64,000 nt of DNA, from NCBI GenBank assembly GCA_050084515.1, contig CM114271.1:28644001-28708000 (forward strand), written 5' to 3'. Position numbers and translations under genes: made by a program. This DNA comes from Blasia pusilla (Eukaryota > Marchantiophyta > Marchantiopsida > Blasiales). The number at the start of each line of letters is the position of its first letter. Positions within the stretch are counted from its first letter, which is position 1. This document shows positions 46,611 through 58,131 of the stretch, piece by piece. The notes under the pieces are model-generated. The model ran no database searches, was not told the origin of the DNA, and was given only the letters and a program-made list of their open reading frames with translations.

Positions 46611-47218
46611 ACATTGCGTCAATTTATGGAGAGTAGATCAGCCATCTACTAGGTTTTTTTTTTTTGTTGACATTATTTTTTACCTGCTTGTTTACAGATA
46701 GACCACTAATTTGTCTAATGCTTTGTAAGGCTTGAGCACAACTTCCAGGTATTCTAGATCCCGGATCCAGTGGATCCATGCTCCGATGGGTACAACTTAG
46801 ATAGTCTCTATTATCCCCCCACCCTCCCCTGGGAATTTACATGCAAGACGGGACCCCCTTACTTGGAGGAAGGGAAAAGTCACCTGCCTTGATGTAAACG
46901 CTCATTGAGCTCTGTTCGAGGCCGGGTGACTTGGTCTTTGACTTAGTGGGCCTATTAGGGGCGAGTATCAGAGGCACCTGGCACAATGGCAGGAACATTC
47001 TCTGCTTTGAGGGAAGGCCAAAACTTTTTGACCTTTGAAAAGAGGCAAAGGCGGATTATGAGAGGCTAGTGGGAGTATAAAACTCTCCTCCAAATCCAAC
47101 AGCTCCGGTTCCAGAACCACCATTAATAGTGACACCATCGTCACTTCCTACTATTCTGAAAATCGGGAGGGCAAAGCCGACAGTAATTCTGGAAGAGTTA
47201 TTCGACGATGACGAGTGA

Positions 47219-48950
47219 GTTCAAAGATTTATTGGACCCAGCTTGACTGAAGCGTTTTGGAGTAGGGATTTAGTGCTTTCCAAGGATGGAGCACATATTG
47301 ATACTGGATGGGTGTCACCTTGCAGAGCATACAAGATTTACTGTCGAGGAAGGCGTTGGGACTCAAATCATGTTACACGGGACCATTATGGTGTACCTAG
47401 GGGGGGGGGGCCAAGGCTCTCAAATTCCCCAATATTTTTTAATCCTCGTCTACAATTGGCCAGAGGAGCCACTTGTATCCCAAGACATTCCTTTTGTAAA
47501 GGAAACTAGGAGAGTTAGGAGTAAATTTGTAGATGACGAGGCTGAAGAAATCATAGACTAGATCAAATTTATATTTCAGAGCTTCCCTTGGATGTAATAA
47601 AGGACACGAAGGTTTTGAACCATGATGGTTTTTTTAAACTTTTGCTGAATTATTTTTCGTTCTTGTCAATTGCGTTGGTCTATCTACTCGAGGCTGTTTA
47701 TTTTGCAACCCCTCAGATTCCGACGGGTTGCATCTTGTCACAATATTTTAAACCCCTTGCACGCAACTTTTCAGATTCCGACAGGTTGGCTACTTGAGTG
47801 ATTCCACTCTTTTCTTGTTAGTCCACTTTTTCAGGCTCTCGTATTTTGGCAGGCTTCTTCACTTTTGCCTCGTTCCCCCATTATCGTCACACCATTCTTC
47901 TCTAACACGGTATTTCATAGACGTGTTGGATTCCTACTACCTGTCGGATTCTCATGTCAAATTCCCAACCAGTCGGATTCTCATGGATTGCAAGGTGGAA
48001 TGGAATCACTTCTCAAGATCCTTCTTTTGTTGTGGTGTGCTTGCTTGCAAGGGATGCATTCCATCGGATTCCGATGGGTTGGAAGGGATGCAACCTGTCG
48101 GATTCTGACATTTAGGGTCTGAATGAAGGGACATGGGTGCATCAGTTCCTCTTTCCTCCTGACAGCTATCAATCTTTTGACGCGATTATCCTCTCAATCT
48201 CATCACATTTTCTTCTTGATGCATATATTTCTCAGTGGCTGAGAGAATGGTGAAACCAAGTTGTCAAATGCATAGCACTCCATGGTATAATTTATGCATC
48301 CATTCATGAGCCAATATCATCCAATGTTGTCATGAAAGTCTTCGGCTACCATCAGTGATGAGTGATTTGTTTTGTTGTGGAAAACCCCCTCATGGATGAG
48401 TATTGATCGGATGGGATATTCAATGCCTTTTGCAAGAAGAGTCAACAATCCATAATGTCAACCACATCTTCAGAGAAGTTAAACCTTAAAGGGCACAGGA
48501 GTCTATTGAGACCATAGTTAGAGTCTTTATTTGAACCTTTCATTGAGATGAAATTGCTACTTCTGGTCATATTATATGCCGACGGTCCTCCAACAATAAT
48601 ACCCCTCAGCCCGACTTACTATAGAGCTGGCTTAGACATGCAATGTGAAGAAAATTGGGTTCACATGGAGAGTGATGGAAGAATGTTTGTAGTGGTCTTA
48701 TGATGTCTACTTGTTTTTCCGAGCCTGGAAAAAGAACGTTACTTTAGGCCCGGATGTGGTCCACTTGCTACTCTCTTATGAAGATTTCATGAATTTGAAA
48801 GCAAACAAAAATTTCAAAATTGTCAAACAAATTTGAAGAGAGGAGGCGGATTCTGCCCTCTTTTTTTTTAAAGAGAGACTCTCCTCTCTTCCTCTCTTCC
48901 TCTCCTCTCTTACTCTCTCCTGCCTGAATACCAGTCCCCGAACAACTTCT
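47219..48950 (+). other. 3' tail of family M copy 2, ending in a pyrimidine-rich tract
   Basis: 47297-47562 is the coding-like tail ending KFVDDEAEEIID and a stop, shared with 23961-24219. 47563-48120 is flank with palindromes at 47704-47730, 48053-48079 and 48089. 48120-48600 has no frame I can name. 48600-48770 reads FTWRVMEECL and WSYDV with stops, shared with 24.9 kb. 48770-48950 is AT-rich then a CTCTTCC-rich tract. 47865-48950 is repeated inverted at 62940-64000. Confidence 0.65.
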
Positions 48951-48954
48951 AAGC

Positions 48955-51190
48955 TCAGATCAATTGTACAGTCAATGTTAGGAAGGTGACGTGGAGCACA
49001 AGTTACATGCATGGTCCTTCCAAACCATACCATCGTGTCCCTCCAATAAGAGAACACCAGATGGAAAAACCTCAAGCACTCTCAAGATAGTGCGTCCTAC
49101 AGTCATATCCAACATCATGGGTGCCGTTTGCTGCAAGTAGACATTGTGTCCCTGATGAAACCTCCGGATAGTAGGTCGATAACCACCTCCCCAAATAGTC
49201 ACATACCTCAACGTATCTTGATGTTGCGCAATCGCCAAGTTCTCAAACGCCATGGGCATATCTCTCCGAAACAACTCAGTCCTCTGAGAACATGTTCGCA
49301 TCCATACATCAAGGTCATCAAGATTCAACACCTCATCAAGATCTCGACGAATGGCCACAGGTAAATCCGGCTCTCGGCCATAAAGTAGCAAGTACGGTGA
49401 GAAATATGCTAAGGATGCCTGCCTGCTAAATCTGTATACCATCATCAACAACCGCAACTAGAGGTCCCAATCTCCTAGGTGACTTCTCTGCAAGCCATAC
49501 TTGTGCAATCCTCTCTTCACCGTCTCACAACCCTCTCTGCTAGTCCGTTTGCCTCAAGGTGATCTCGCGAAGTGGTGCGTTGGTCAACCAGCGCCTCATC
49601 ATACAAGGCCTGAAACTCCCCATGAAACTCTGTACCCTAGTCTGTCAACACCTCAGCAAATGCGCTGTAATGACTCAACACTCAATCTAGGAAGGCATAC
49701 GCTACTCCCTCACTCACTTTTTCAAGCAATGCAACCAACTCTATCCACTTCGAGAAGTGCTCAACCATCACCAACACATAACGACTATGGTGCTCTGTCA
49801 AAGGTAAAGGTCCTGCAAATCCAAACTCCATCTATACCTTAAATCCGTGATCGGAAGTGGATGCAACTGTGGAGTTAGAGCATTGAAAGATGCCCGAACT
49901 CTACCACAAACCATGCACATAGCAACAAATTATTGAGCGTCAGTCTGTATGCCTCGCCACCAAAACATCTAGAGCAAGTTGTACATCCGCTTCACTCCAA
50001 AATGACCCAACTCCTCATGGGCATGATGTACCAAATGTGCTCTCTGTGAAGGATGAGGCACTACACAAACTCTACCATCCTCCCAAACTTGCAACACATG
50101 TGTCCCCTCCCACCGGAATCGTATGGGTCGCTGTAGGATCTGATCCCGCTCTCTAGCATCCACTGTGCTCGCGACCCTGCCAATACGCAAGTACTCCAAG
50201 ACCACTCCATTTTCGTGAATGTCTCGGCCACCTGTCGTCTCCTCACTGGCCTCTACATCTAAGGACTCTTCATCAGACCTCGCCATCAAAGTCTCAGCAA
50301 TCTGGCTCTCCATAGCCAACAAGCCCAAATAAGCTTACGCATGCCATCCTGGCACCAACTCCTCATCACTCACTCCATGCCAACGAGCTTTAGTCGCATC
50401 TCGTTGACTCGGGCATGGATTACGCTCAAACCATCTGCATCTTGGTTGAGCATCTTAGGTCTATGCACCACCTGGAAATCATACTCTTGCAACAACAGAG
50501 CCCACCTCGCAAGCTTGTTGTACTCCATCGACAACTTAAGTGGATGGTGATAAGTAATAATGGTAAAGGGGTTGTTTGATCCACCTTGGTCAGTAAGGTT
50601 AGCGGCTTCGCAATCGAAGTGAAACCCTTGACGTATCGTCGATAAAAGTTCGCCAATCCCATGAATGTACGAACTCGGCTTACAGCTGTAGGGCGTGGAA
50701 TGCGTGAAATAGCCTCTACCTTTGTCTGCTGCACACCAAGGCCCCCTGGGTATATTGTATGACCTAGGTCCTCAATATCGTCGTAGAAGAACTTGCACTT
50801 GCGTGGATGTAGCTTTAGCTCATGTAACTCGAATCATCGTAACACCTCCTCTAGATGTCGCTCATGCTCCTCAACCGTGGTGCTAAAGACTACGATGTCA
50901 TCAATATAACACTTAGCAAAATCCAGACCTGCCAAGATTCTATCCATGACCCTTTGAAATTTAGTCGGGGCGTTCTTTAACCCAAATGGTAAGAACCGCC
51001 ACTGGTACAAAAAATCCTTCCCGTGAGGATCGACGCCCAAAAATGTTGTCTTCTGCCTGTGCTCCAATTTGATAGGCAGCAGATGGTATTCGCCTAAAAA
51101 ATCTAACAAACAAAAGACCTTTCCATGTCCAATAGCATCAAAGATCTCCACAGGGGTGAGCATGGCATACCTATCGAACTTTGTCTGCCG
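48955..51190 (-). mobile_element. Ty3/gypsy copy 4 (RT to integrase end, reversed)
   Basis: Reading down the minus strand: RT from INRQTKFDRYAM (51187) through LPFGLKNAPTKFQRVMD and CYIDDIVVF (about 50900), then VSRVRTFMGLANFYRRYVKG (about 50660). A deletion near 50580 leads into RNase H-end text, then the H2C2 region and broken integrase core (50330-49500) and LLMMVYRFSRQASLAYFSPY to VWKDHACN (49457-48990). It stops just before the PHD finger, at the pyrimidine-rich tract. The 5' end is cut by the mitochondrial rRNA insertion. No LTR remains. Confidence 0.8.
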
Positions 51191-51960
51191 ATTGATAGGT
51201 ATGCGGGTTGGGTATCGAGGGCCTGTATGCGGGTTGGGCAGGGGGAGGCTTGCGGGCCACCCGTGGTTGGGGGGGGCCGTGGCTTGACTGACATTGCGTA
51301 TGAAAAAACAAATTTTTTTTTGCCGTGCGTAAAAAAACAACGGATAGGCCCCATGCTTTAGTTCCTGCGATGCCTGGTCCCGCTTTAGGTTAGGAGTCTT
51401 ATCCGGCAATCGCTTTCAACCTTCATCTTTGAACGAGACTTACCGGAGCGTTCAGAATCGCCGAAGGTTCTTGATGACAACAATCGGAGATATCCGAAGT
51501 GATTATCTTTGACATGAGTAACGATAAATCATGTGAAAAACATGATCGCCGAAAGTTCAAGGGTTTTGCGTTCGGTCAATCTACGCAGAGTGAATCGGTC
51601 CCTAAGGACCCGGAAGAAAGGGCTTAGTCCGATGGGTACACGAAAGTGACGGTTGAGAGTGATGTCTGCGTTGGGGTAGACGGTCTGGTAAGTCTAGGGA
51701 AACGAATACTAACGATCGCCCTCCGTTTCGTGGGGCGAGGCGGTTTTATGCCTACGCTTACGAGTGCCGTTCTCATCCGAATATCTTACTTTGTGGGGAG
51801 AAAGGAGCGTCCCTGGGAACCGGAACGAAACGCTCGTACTGCGGTGACCCTAGAACCCGCATGCGGGCAAAGGGGGGGGCTCGCGGGCCATAAAGCCAGT
51901 GCGCGGGATGTACGCAAGAGAGGGTGCAAAAGATCTTTCTATAAGAAGAATTGGGTGTAA
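51191..51960 (+). rRNA. Nuclear insertion of mitochondrial DNA: partial large-subunit (26S) rRNA
   Basis: 51425-51670 aligns by eye with bacterial 23S rRNA around E. coli positions 1300-1450. The order GATATCCGAAGTG, GACATGAGTAACGATAAA, CGCCGAAAGTTCAAGGGTT, GTGAATCGG, CCCTAAGG, GTCCGATGGG is conserved. CGCCGAAAG and ACGCAGAGTGA fit plant mitochondrial 26S better than chloroplast 23S. It is a fragment, not a working gene. It is bordered by two GC-rich segments sharing GGCTYGCGGGCCA (about 51248 and 51878). The insertion cuts Ty3 copy 4. Confidence 0.7.
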
Positions 51961-52019
51961 GAAACCAAACTCCTTATGCCATTCTTCTTGCAGAAACAGG
52001 TTGTCTCCTTTTAGAGGCT

Positions 52020-53760
52020 AAAGCTCTCTACTTGACCATCATTATGTCGCAAGGGTGAGATCTCTTGAGGTTTCTTGCCTCCCTTATCAAGCTTTGCAAG
52101 CCACACGTTCTATAGGGTGGATTGTGGATGTGGTGACTTGGTCTTCAAAGTGGAATATGGCGGAACGTGATTGGGACTTAAAACCGATGGCACTCCGTGA
52201 ACATCTACAGAAGAAATTTCTTAACATCATTTGGAGCAGTACGAGGACCAAAATGGAGTATTATCAACTTCATATTAATCCTATGCTTGTATATTGTGAA
52301 CAAGGATACCTATTTGCGGAGAACTCCACGTTCTTACGTGCAATTGGGTTCTCATCCTTGCGACATAATGATGGTCAAGTAGAGAGCTTTAGCCTCTAAA
52401 AGGAGACAACCTGTATCCGCATGAGATTCGAGAATCCACACGCAATTGGGTCTCATAGGCTAGGAATTGAGGAAGGACGATGGCTAAATTTTGATAGAAG
52501 TGAACGAATTTGTAAGTTATGTGACGGAGAGAGTATTGAGTATGAAGAGCATGTGTTAATCACATGTCCAAGGTATGAAGAGATTAGACTAGTTCATATA
52601 TAGATGTGGAGAATTTCTATTCCTTACTATAGCTAGTGCCTTATGAATTAGGTTGTAATATTAGGGATGTCATTATTCATTCCTCAAGTGCTAGGAGAAG
52701 GTCTTTAGGATTTTTTTCCGGGTCAGTGAATGAATGACTTGTAATGTGTTTTTTAGACTTTTGACCCTTTGAGTCCCACGGGCTTGATATATTTACCATT
52801 TACCATCTTCCTCTAGAAGTTGAAGCTCTGTAATTGACCATCACTTATATCGTAAGGGTGAGATCTCTTGATGATCTTGTCTTCCTCATCAAGCTGTACG
52901 AGTCACACGTTCCATGGATTGCAGATGTGGTGACTTGATCTTCAAAGTGGAATGTGGCGGAACGAGATTGGGACCTGAAACCGATGGCACTCCGTGACCA
53001 TCTACAGAAACAATTTCTCAATATAACTTAGAGCAGCACGAACACAAAAATGGAGTGTTATCAACTTCATGTTAATCATATGCTTGTATATTGTGAACAA
53101 GAATACCTACTTGCGGGGATCTCCACGTTCTTATTGCACGACATAGAACTGAGTCTCATAGACTAGAAATTAAGGAAGGACGTTGGCTCAACATTGATAG
53201 AAAAGAGAAAATTTATACGTTATGTCACGGAGAAAGTATTGAGGATGAAGTGCATGTGTTTGTTACATATTTAGGTATGAAGAGATTATACTAGCTCATA
53301 AAATAGATGTGAAGAATTTCAATTCTTTACTACAGTTTGTGCCTTATGATTTAGGTTGTTATATTAGAGATATCATTATTCATCACTCAAAAACTCTAGG
53401 CATTAGCTAGGAGATGATCTTTAGGGTCTTTTTCGGAGTTGGTATATTACTTGTAAAGTGTTTTTTAGCCTTTGGACCCTTTGGGTCTCACTGGCTTGAT
53501 CTATTTACTGTTTATCATTATGAAGAGATTAGACTAGTTTATAAAATAGATGTGGGGAATTTCTATTCTTTTTTATATCTAGTGCCTTATGATTTAGGTT
53601 TTTTAATTAGGGATATCATTATTCATCGCTCAAGTACTTTATGCATTGGCTAGGAGAAGGCCTTTAGGATCTTTTATTGAGTCAGTGGATTATTTGTAAT
53701 TTTCTTTTTAGCCTTTTGACTCTTTGGATCCTACGGGTTTGATGTAATTACCATTTACTG
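52020..53760 (+). mobile_element. Three LINE 3' ends in tandem (zf-RVT)
   Basis: Unit 1 (52030-52790) encodes MAERDWDLKPMALREHLQKK and, after frame changes, RICKLCDGESIEYEEHVLIT followed by CPRYEEIR: the C-x2-C...H...C zinc motif at the end of plant LINE ORF2. Unit 2 (52830-53460) repeats this with more damage. Unit 3 (53515-53750) keeps only YEEIRLVYKIDVGNFYS onward. Each ends with GGGCTTGATATATTTACCAT-like text, probably the LINE 3' end. Confidence 0.7.
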
Positions 53761-53769
53761 TTTTTTTTC

Positions 53770-54090
53770 TACAAGGTAAAGCTAGGCTGAAGGAGATTGC
53801 TAAGGTTAAGGAGGGTCAAGAAGTAGGTTTTATTGCCTTTCTTCGCTACGGTGGAGCCATCATTACTCAGAGAAAGCGAGACTCATCAACATAGCAATCC
53901 AAAGATCTAAGAGTCTTGACCTGGAATATACGAGGTCTTGTAACCAAAAAGTACACAAGTGCCCTACTAGTGAACCATTCCATTGTCTTACTAGGGATGT
54001 TCTCAAATATCAAAGCAAATGTGAAGTCGTTCTAGTAGGAGATTTCAATGCCTATACACATATTGCTCAATTCACCTAGTCTAGTGACTT
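53770..54090 (+). pseudogene. LINE ORF1 end and endonuclease start
   Basis: It encodes LKEIAKVKEGQEVGFIAF, ITQRKRDSST and a stop (end of ORF1, as at 55904), then LRVLTWNIRGL, the start of an ORF2 endonuclease, and after a gap LVGDFNAYTHIAQ. Internal deletion and stops make it dead. Confidence 0.7.
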
Positions 54091-54099
54091 CTTGACATC

Positions 54100-55080
54100 T
54101 CTTCAGTGTCATATGAAGCTGAGATTTGGAGGCAACATGGAGTGTGAGGAGGCCCTCTAGCCTTGCAAATTTCAAGCACAACAGAGTTACAGAGACGAAT
54201 ATGTGAGCAATTTGAGTTTCTGCTCTTCTGCATTTCAAGATTTCATATCTGAATCTTGCAGAGACCATATCTTTCACGTGGAGTGTTATTTGAAGCTGAA
54301 ATTTTGAGCCAAAAAGAAGTGTAAAGACGCGCCTTACATCTAGAAATCTCAACCACAACCAAGTTACAAAGACCAAGTTGTGAGAGATTTTAGTTTCTGC
54401 TCTTCTACATTTGTGAGAAAACAGAAAGTGACGAAATCACTGAAATCTTTACAAAACTTACAGATACAAAGTGGCCTAGTCCGTCCGTGCTTCAAAGAAC
54501 ATGGAGATAACTCGACATACGAGAATGCGCTACCGTTGCGGCTCCCGACTATTTGACTACTCGGAAAAACTAGGGTTTTTACCTATTTTTCTTCATTTCT
54601 ATTAATAGATTTTTTTTCATCTAACCCTATATTGCATCAGGGTGCCCTGCACCCTGATGCAATATGGGGTTAGATAAACCTAGTAATGCTACTCCTAAAA
54701 CCACGTACGTCATATTACTATGACTCCTCCGATGTCTAAGTCGCAACCATCGATCTAGGCTTCTCCTCATACAAGGGGGCCGATCAGATTAATGGTGCTT
54801 AGAGAAGTGAATATTGAAAATCCAACAAATTTCAGATCTGAATCATGCAGAGGCCATATCTTTCAGATGGAATGTTATATGATGCTGACATTTTGAGGCA
54901 ATGTGGAGTGTACAAAGGCGCCCTAGTCCTAAAAATTTCAAACACATCCAAGTTACAAAGACTAAGTTGTGAGAGCTTTGAATATTTATGCTCTTCCACA
55001 TTTGAGGATTTCAAATCTGAATCTTGCGGAGGTCATATCTTTCGGGTGGAGAGTCACATGAAAGTGAAATTTTTTGAAAT
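54100..55080. repeat. Diverged repeats of about 190-200 bp
   Basis: Blocks near 54100-54240, 54235-54420, 54830-55000 and 55005-55075 share TCTGAATCTTGCRGAG, CATATCTTTC, GTGGAGTGTTA and CAAGTTACAAAGAC in the same orientation. 54415-54600 is the inverted partner of 32285-32485. No coding function seen. Confidence 0.7.
54620..54674. repeat. Long hairpin, 25-bp arms
   Basis: The arm 54620-54644 (TCTAACCC, ATATTGCATCAGGGTG) pairs with 54650-54674 with a single T/C mismatch and a 5-base loop (CCCTG). It is too regular to be chance and resembles a transposon terminus or small fold-back element. Confidence 0.9.
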
Positions 55081-55089
55081 CGACGAAAC

Positions 55090-56885
55090 CGCAGAACAAA
55101 GCTTTCCCATTGCCCTTAGATTTCTCCCGTAAAACACGCGAGGCCAAGCTTGATATGGTCGATGGCGTTGTATGTTGGGCGAAAAACCAGCTTGGACTCG
55201 TGCTCTCTTTTGGAAAGACTCTGTCCATACGCTCAACTTTGACTCCACCAATTTCCCAAACAGCTTGGCAAAAACACTACCCACCATGATAGCGCGATAG
55301 TTTATCACCAAGTCCTTCCTTCCCGATTTGTGAATAGCAACAATCTTCCGTAGCGACCAGGTTGAAGGAAAACCATAGATAGCGGCATCACTCAATACTT
55401 CGGTGAGGATCGGTCGAATAGAATCTCCTCCCCATTTGAAAAGTTCACTAGAAGGACCATCCAAATCCGCACATTTACCATTTGCTAATCTTCTTAGTTG
55501 AGTCATCACCTCTCCTTCAGAAAATAAGCCCCGGTATTCACGGAGAGTGGTGCAGAATAACAAACTTCCAGATAAACAACAAGATCCCCCGACCAAACAA
55601 GACGTAGCCAATGATATTGGCCCCCCGATATCTTGATCTTCTAGATGTATCAAAGGTAGAAATTGACACCTGATGAAAGCAACGATACCGCCATAACCCC
55701 TTCCAACCCGTTGCCTTCTTTGGTTCCATGTTGATCCGACCAAAGTGAACCCTTGCATCTCTGCAATAGTATTGCTCTCATGTTCCCAAGTCTCCACAAT
55801 GTTGATGATGTCCGCCATCTCCCAAACCGGTAGAGCACTCACATACTTTGTTGTTGAAAGGCCTCGTAATATTCCACGTCATTACTCTCGGCTTATTGGA
55901 CTGCTAGGTTGATAACTCTCTTTTTCTCTGGGTAACAGTTGCTCGACCATCGCGTACATAAGCAATAAAACATGCTTCGTGAGCCTCTTTGAACTTTGCA
56001 AGCTCCTTTCTCCTAGCTTCGACTTGTAGAGGTGTAAGATCAGGATCCAACCATATCCTCCGGCCTTTGAGAATGGCCTTGTAAGCCATGGCAGTATCAT
56101 GTTGAGTTTGATCAACAAACTTAACTAGAATGGCACGAGGTTGTGTTCCCGTCTTCCCAATACGGAAAGCTTGAGCCAAGTTCGGGTTGTGAGCATGAAG
56201 TGTATCAACCAAGAACTCGGTGACAACACTCTTCACCTCTTCGCTCTGTGTTTCCGGCAAACCTGAGATTCTCACATTCTTTCTACGGGAAAATTGGTTT
56301 TCCTTTCCTTTCTATCTCTTTGTTCTTGACAGAAAGAGAGATATGAGCAACCTCTGTAGCTTCAGCATAAGATTTCGTTTTCACTTCTAAAGTTTCAACA
56401 ACCTCGTGCAATCCTGAACTATTGGGAGTAGTCGCCAATGATGATGCCTTCTCTTGAACATCCGCGACACACTTGGAAAGGATCCAGCATCACACTAGAG
56501 CTATCTTTCAACACTTTCTTCAACATCTCAGAGCTTCCAAGGTAACCAACTTCCACTCTCTTTTGCACGCAAAGTGCCCAACTATAATAATCACGAGGGA
56601 AATCAATGCTTAGATATTTGTAACTCTTCGCTTGTTCTAATTGTAGACCTTTGTAAGAGAACGAGAACTTGGATCTAGCGCCCACTATAATCAATGACTT
56701 AAATTTAGACTTCTCATATTAGCCTCCATCTGATTCTAGGTACAAAAAACTCGCCAAAGTGTCGAGGTGTTTTTGGAAATCACGCGCTAGTAATATGATG
56801 TCGTCTGCATACAATATCGAGAGCTTTGATGACAAAGTCCCCAAGCTTGACGGCATTAGGAGAGCATGCGGCACTTTCCTAAACA
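55090..56885 (-). pseudogene. Rearranged LINE (RT end joined to ORF1, endonuclease and RT start)
   Basis: Reading down the minus strand: SILYADDIILLARDF (RT catalytic YADD, about 56820); SFSYKGLQLEQAKSYKYL (56694-56560, RT C-terminal side); an abrupt change to ORF1 coiled coil LKKVLKDSSSVML (about 56540); the ORF1 RNA-binding domain 56275-55904 (AFRIGKTGTQPRAILVKFVD, RRIWLDPDLTPLQVEARR); endonuclease MADIINIVETWEHES (55842 on) with an internal deletion at GPISLATSCLVGG; then RT start EVMTQLRRLANGKCADLDGP and NYRAIMVGSVFAKLFGKLVE to about 55200. The order RT end, ORF1, RT start implies two head-to-tail elements partly deleted. The last part (55140-55060) is not LINE. Confidence 0.75.
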
Positions 56886-57201
56886 AGAACTGTACAAGGA
56901 CTGGACGACCACTGGCTGGGTTTTGGGGACTCAAAACCTTTGATCGTTTCACAAGAACCGGGGATCAATTGAAGTACTTCTTCTACCCAAATGAATCTTG
57001 CGCTTTCTGGAAGTCTTATCCGGCCGCCATTGGAGCTCCGGGGAATATCCCCACGATTTGGCCCATCGCCGCAGGTACGAACTGCACTCAAGACGAAGTG
57101 GACAATCTTACAAGTGGTTTTGAGACTCGAGCGGGAAGTTCGGAGCATGTTAGCATTCAGAGTCCTTTGCATTTCGTATTCAACCCAAGATTGATGTCAA
57201 C

Positions 57202-57636
57202 ATGTACCCGGAGAAGGTGGATGATCTCAATCCACTATTTATGTTTGAGTCTAGAAATGGGGTGAAGAGAAACAGAATGTGTAGGCCAACGGTGGAGAGA
57301 GCAAAGCGAATTGCATCAGCTCGAGAGGCAAAAATGGAGATCATCGCCACGAAAGATGTCTTGAGTGGCAATGGAATAGGAAGGATGTATTGGGTGGGAA
57401 CAACATTTGTAAATTCAAGTGTCACAGGGTGTATGTGGTGCACATCTGTTGCTTTCCCACATGTTCATGTGATGACTTTGTCCAAAGAGAGACAAGTGGC
57501 AAAAGGTATTTCCCTTGTAAGCACATGTACTATGTGTTGCTGGTAGTTTTAAGAGAGTCGGAGGTAGGAGTAGGAATCCACCAACCAATTCTGTCCCTCA
57601 AAGAAGTGCAAAGTATTTTAAACAAACCACTTTGAG
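57202..57636 (+). pseudogene. SWIM zinc-finger protein remnant (transposase type)
   Basis: The first frame (57202-57400) reads NPLFMFESRNGVKRNRM and KDVLSGNGIGRMYWVG. It then shifts by one base into CKFKCHRVYVVHI, CSCDDFVQRETSGKRYFPCK and HMYYVLL. C-x-C-x16-C-x-H is a SWIM zinc finger, found at the C-terminus of MULE/FAR1-type transposases and some other plant proteins. The stop is at 57634. Upstream text (56886-57190) is also open in one frame but I do not recognise it. It could be the C-terminal counterpart of the Cys/His-cluster protein at 7.8-9.3 kb, but nothing in the window links them. Confidence 0.55.
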
Positions 57637-58089
57637 GATGCAAAATGAGGTTTTAGATTGTACTTTCATTTTTCAAGAACCATCACTTTGAGCTTGAACT
57701 CTATTCAGCGTAGGGCAAATGGTAGATTGTTTCCAGACCTTGGATGGAAAAAGTGATTGGTTCCACACTTATGATTCCAGTGATTTTTCAGTTTTGTATA
57801 TTTTGTGCAATTTGCAACCGGTCGGACTCAGATGGGTTGCCAAAATATGGAAGAGAAAAAAAAAACGATGGGACTGCTTAATAACTGAACAAAAAAGTGC
57901 AAAAAAATTCACACAAAAAGTTTCCTCTCTTCAACCAAACGAAAATCTTCAAAAAAAAGTATCTATTTCGGTTGAAGGTAGTTTCCTCTCTCCTCTCTCC
58001 TCTCTTCCTCTCTCCTCTCTTCTCTCTTCCTCTCTTCCTCTCTTCCTCTCCTCTTACTGCATCTCTATAGACCAAGATGGCACTTAGGT
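57637..58089. other. Palindrome and pyrimidine-rich tract before Ty3 copy 5
   Basis: 57814-57841 is a family palindrome (GCAACCGGTCGGACTCAGAT and onward, two mismatches). 57980-58055 is almost pure CTCTTCC/CTCTCCT repeat, directly before the DNMT part of Ty3 copy 5. No gene. Confidence 0.7.
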
Positions 58090-58131
58090 GATGGGCGCCT
58101 TAGCTCATTACCCATTCAGTTCAGAGGTGCA

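Larger units (their letters stand above)
43110..47218 (+). pseudogene. Family M copy 2 (methyltransferase-like gene, exon 1 missing)
   Basis: The copy begins in mid exon 2 (YMSWTQFAEECPNSLEAHF, 43110-43244), fused tail-to-tail with the Helitron helicase. Exon 3 is 44044-46071; its acceptor reads AC instead of AG (44042-44043), so splicing there should fail. It encodes FISQDAAITILCWSKI, SDLVISHWLREWSFRDALRL, NCPIWLDFNN, then DLLILDLPSA and RGCFLVLTRG. Exon 4 (46749-47218) has SPALM-type text with stops, LVFDLVGLLGASIRGTW and RNILCFEG. The DLPS in place of D-P-P-Y/F is shared with copy 1, so it characterises this family and is not a random mutation in one copy. Stops at 44484, 44957, 45431 and 46755, plus a frameshift near 45755. 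Better preserved than copy 1 in the middle domain (44504-44959). Confidence 0.55.

Noticed and set aside
51646-51960. 104-codon protein in the rRNA insertion
   Set aside because: It lies within and beside sequence that aligns with large-subunit rRNA and is not protein-coding.
51191-51960. A functional rRNA gene
   Set aside because: Only a small part of the molecule is present and its borders are abrupt inside a retrotransposon.
57719-58087. 122-codon frame after the SWIM remnant
   Set aside because: It runs through a palindrome and a CTCTTCC tract; its Ser/Leu run is tract-derived.
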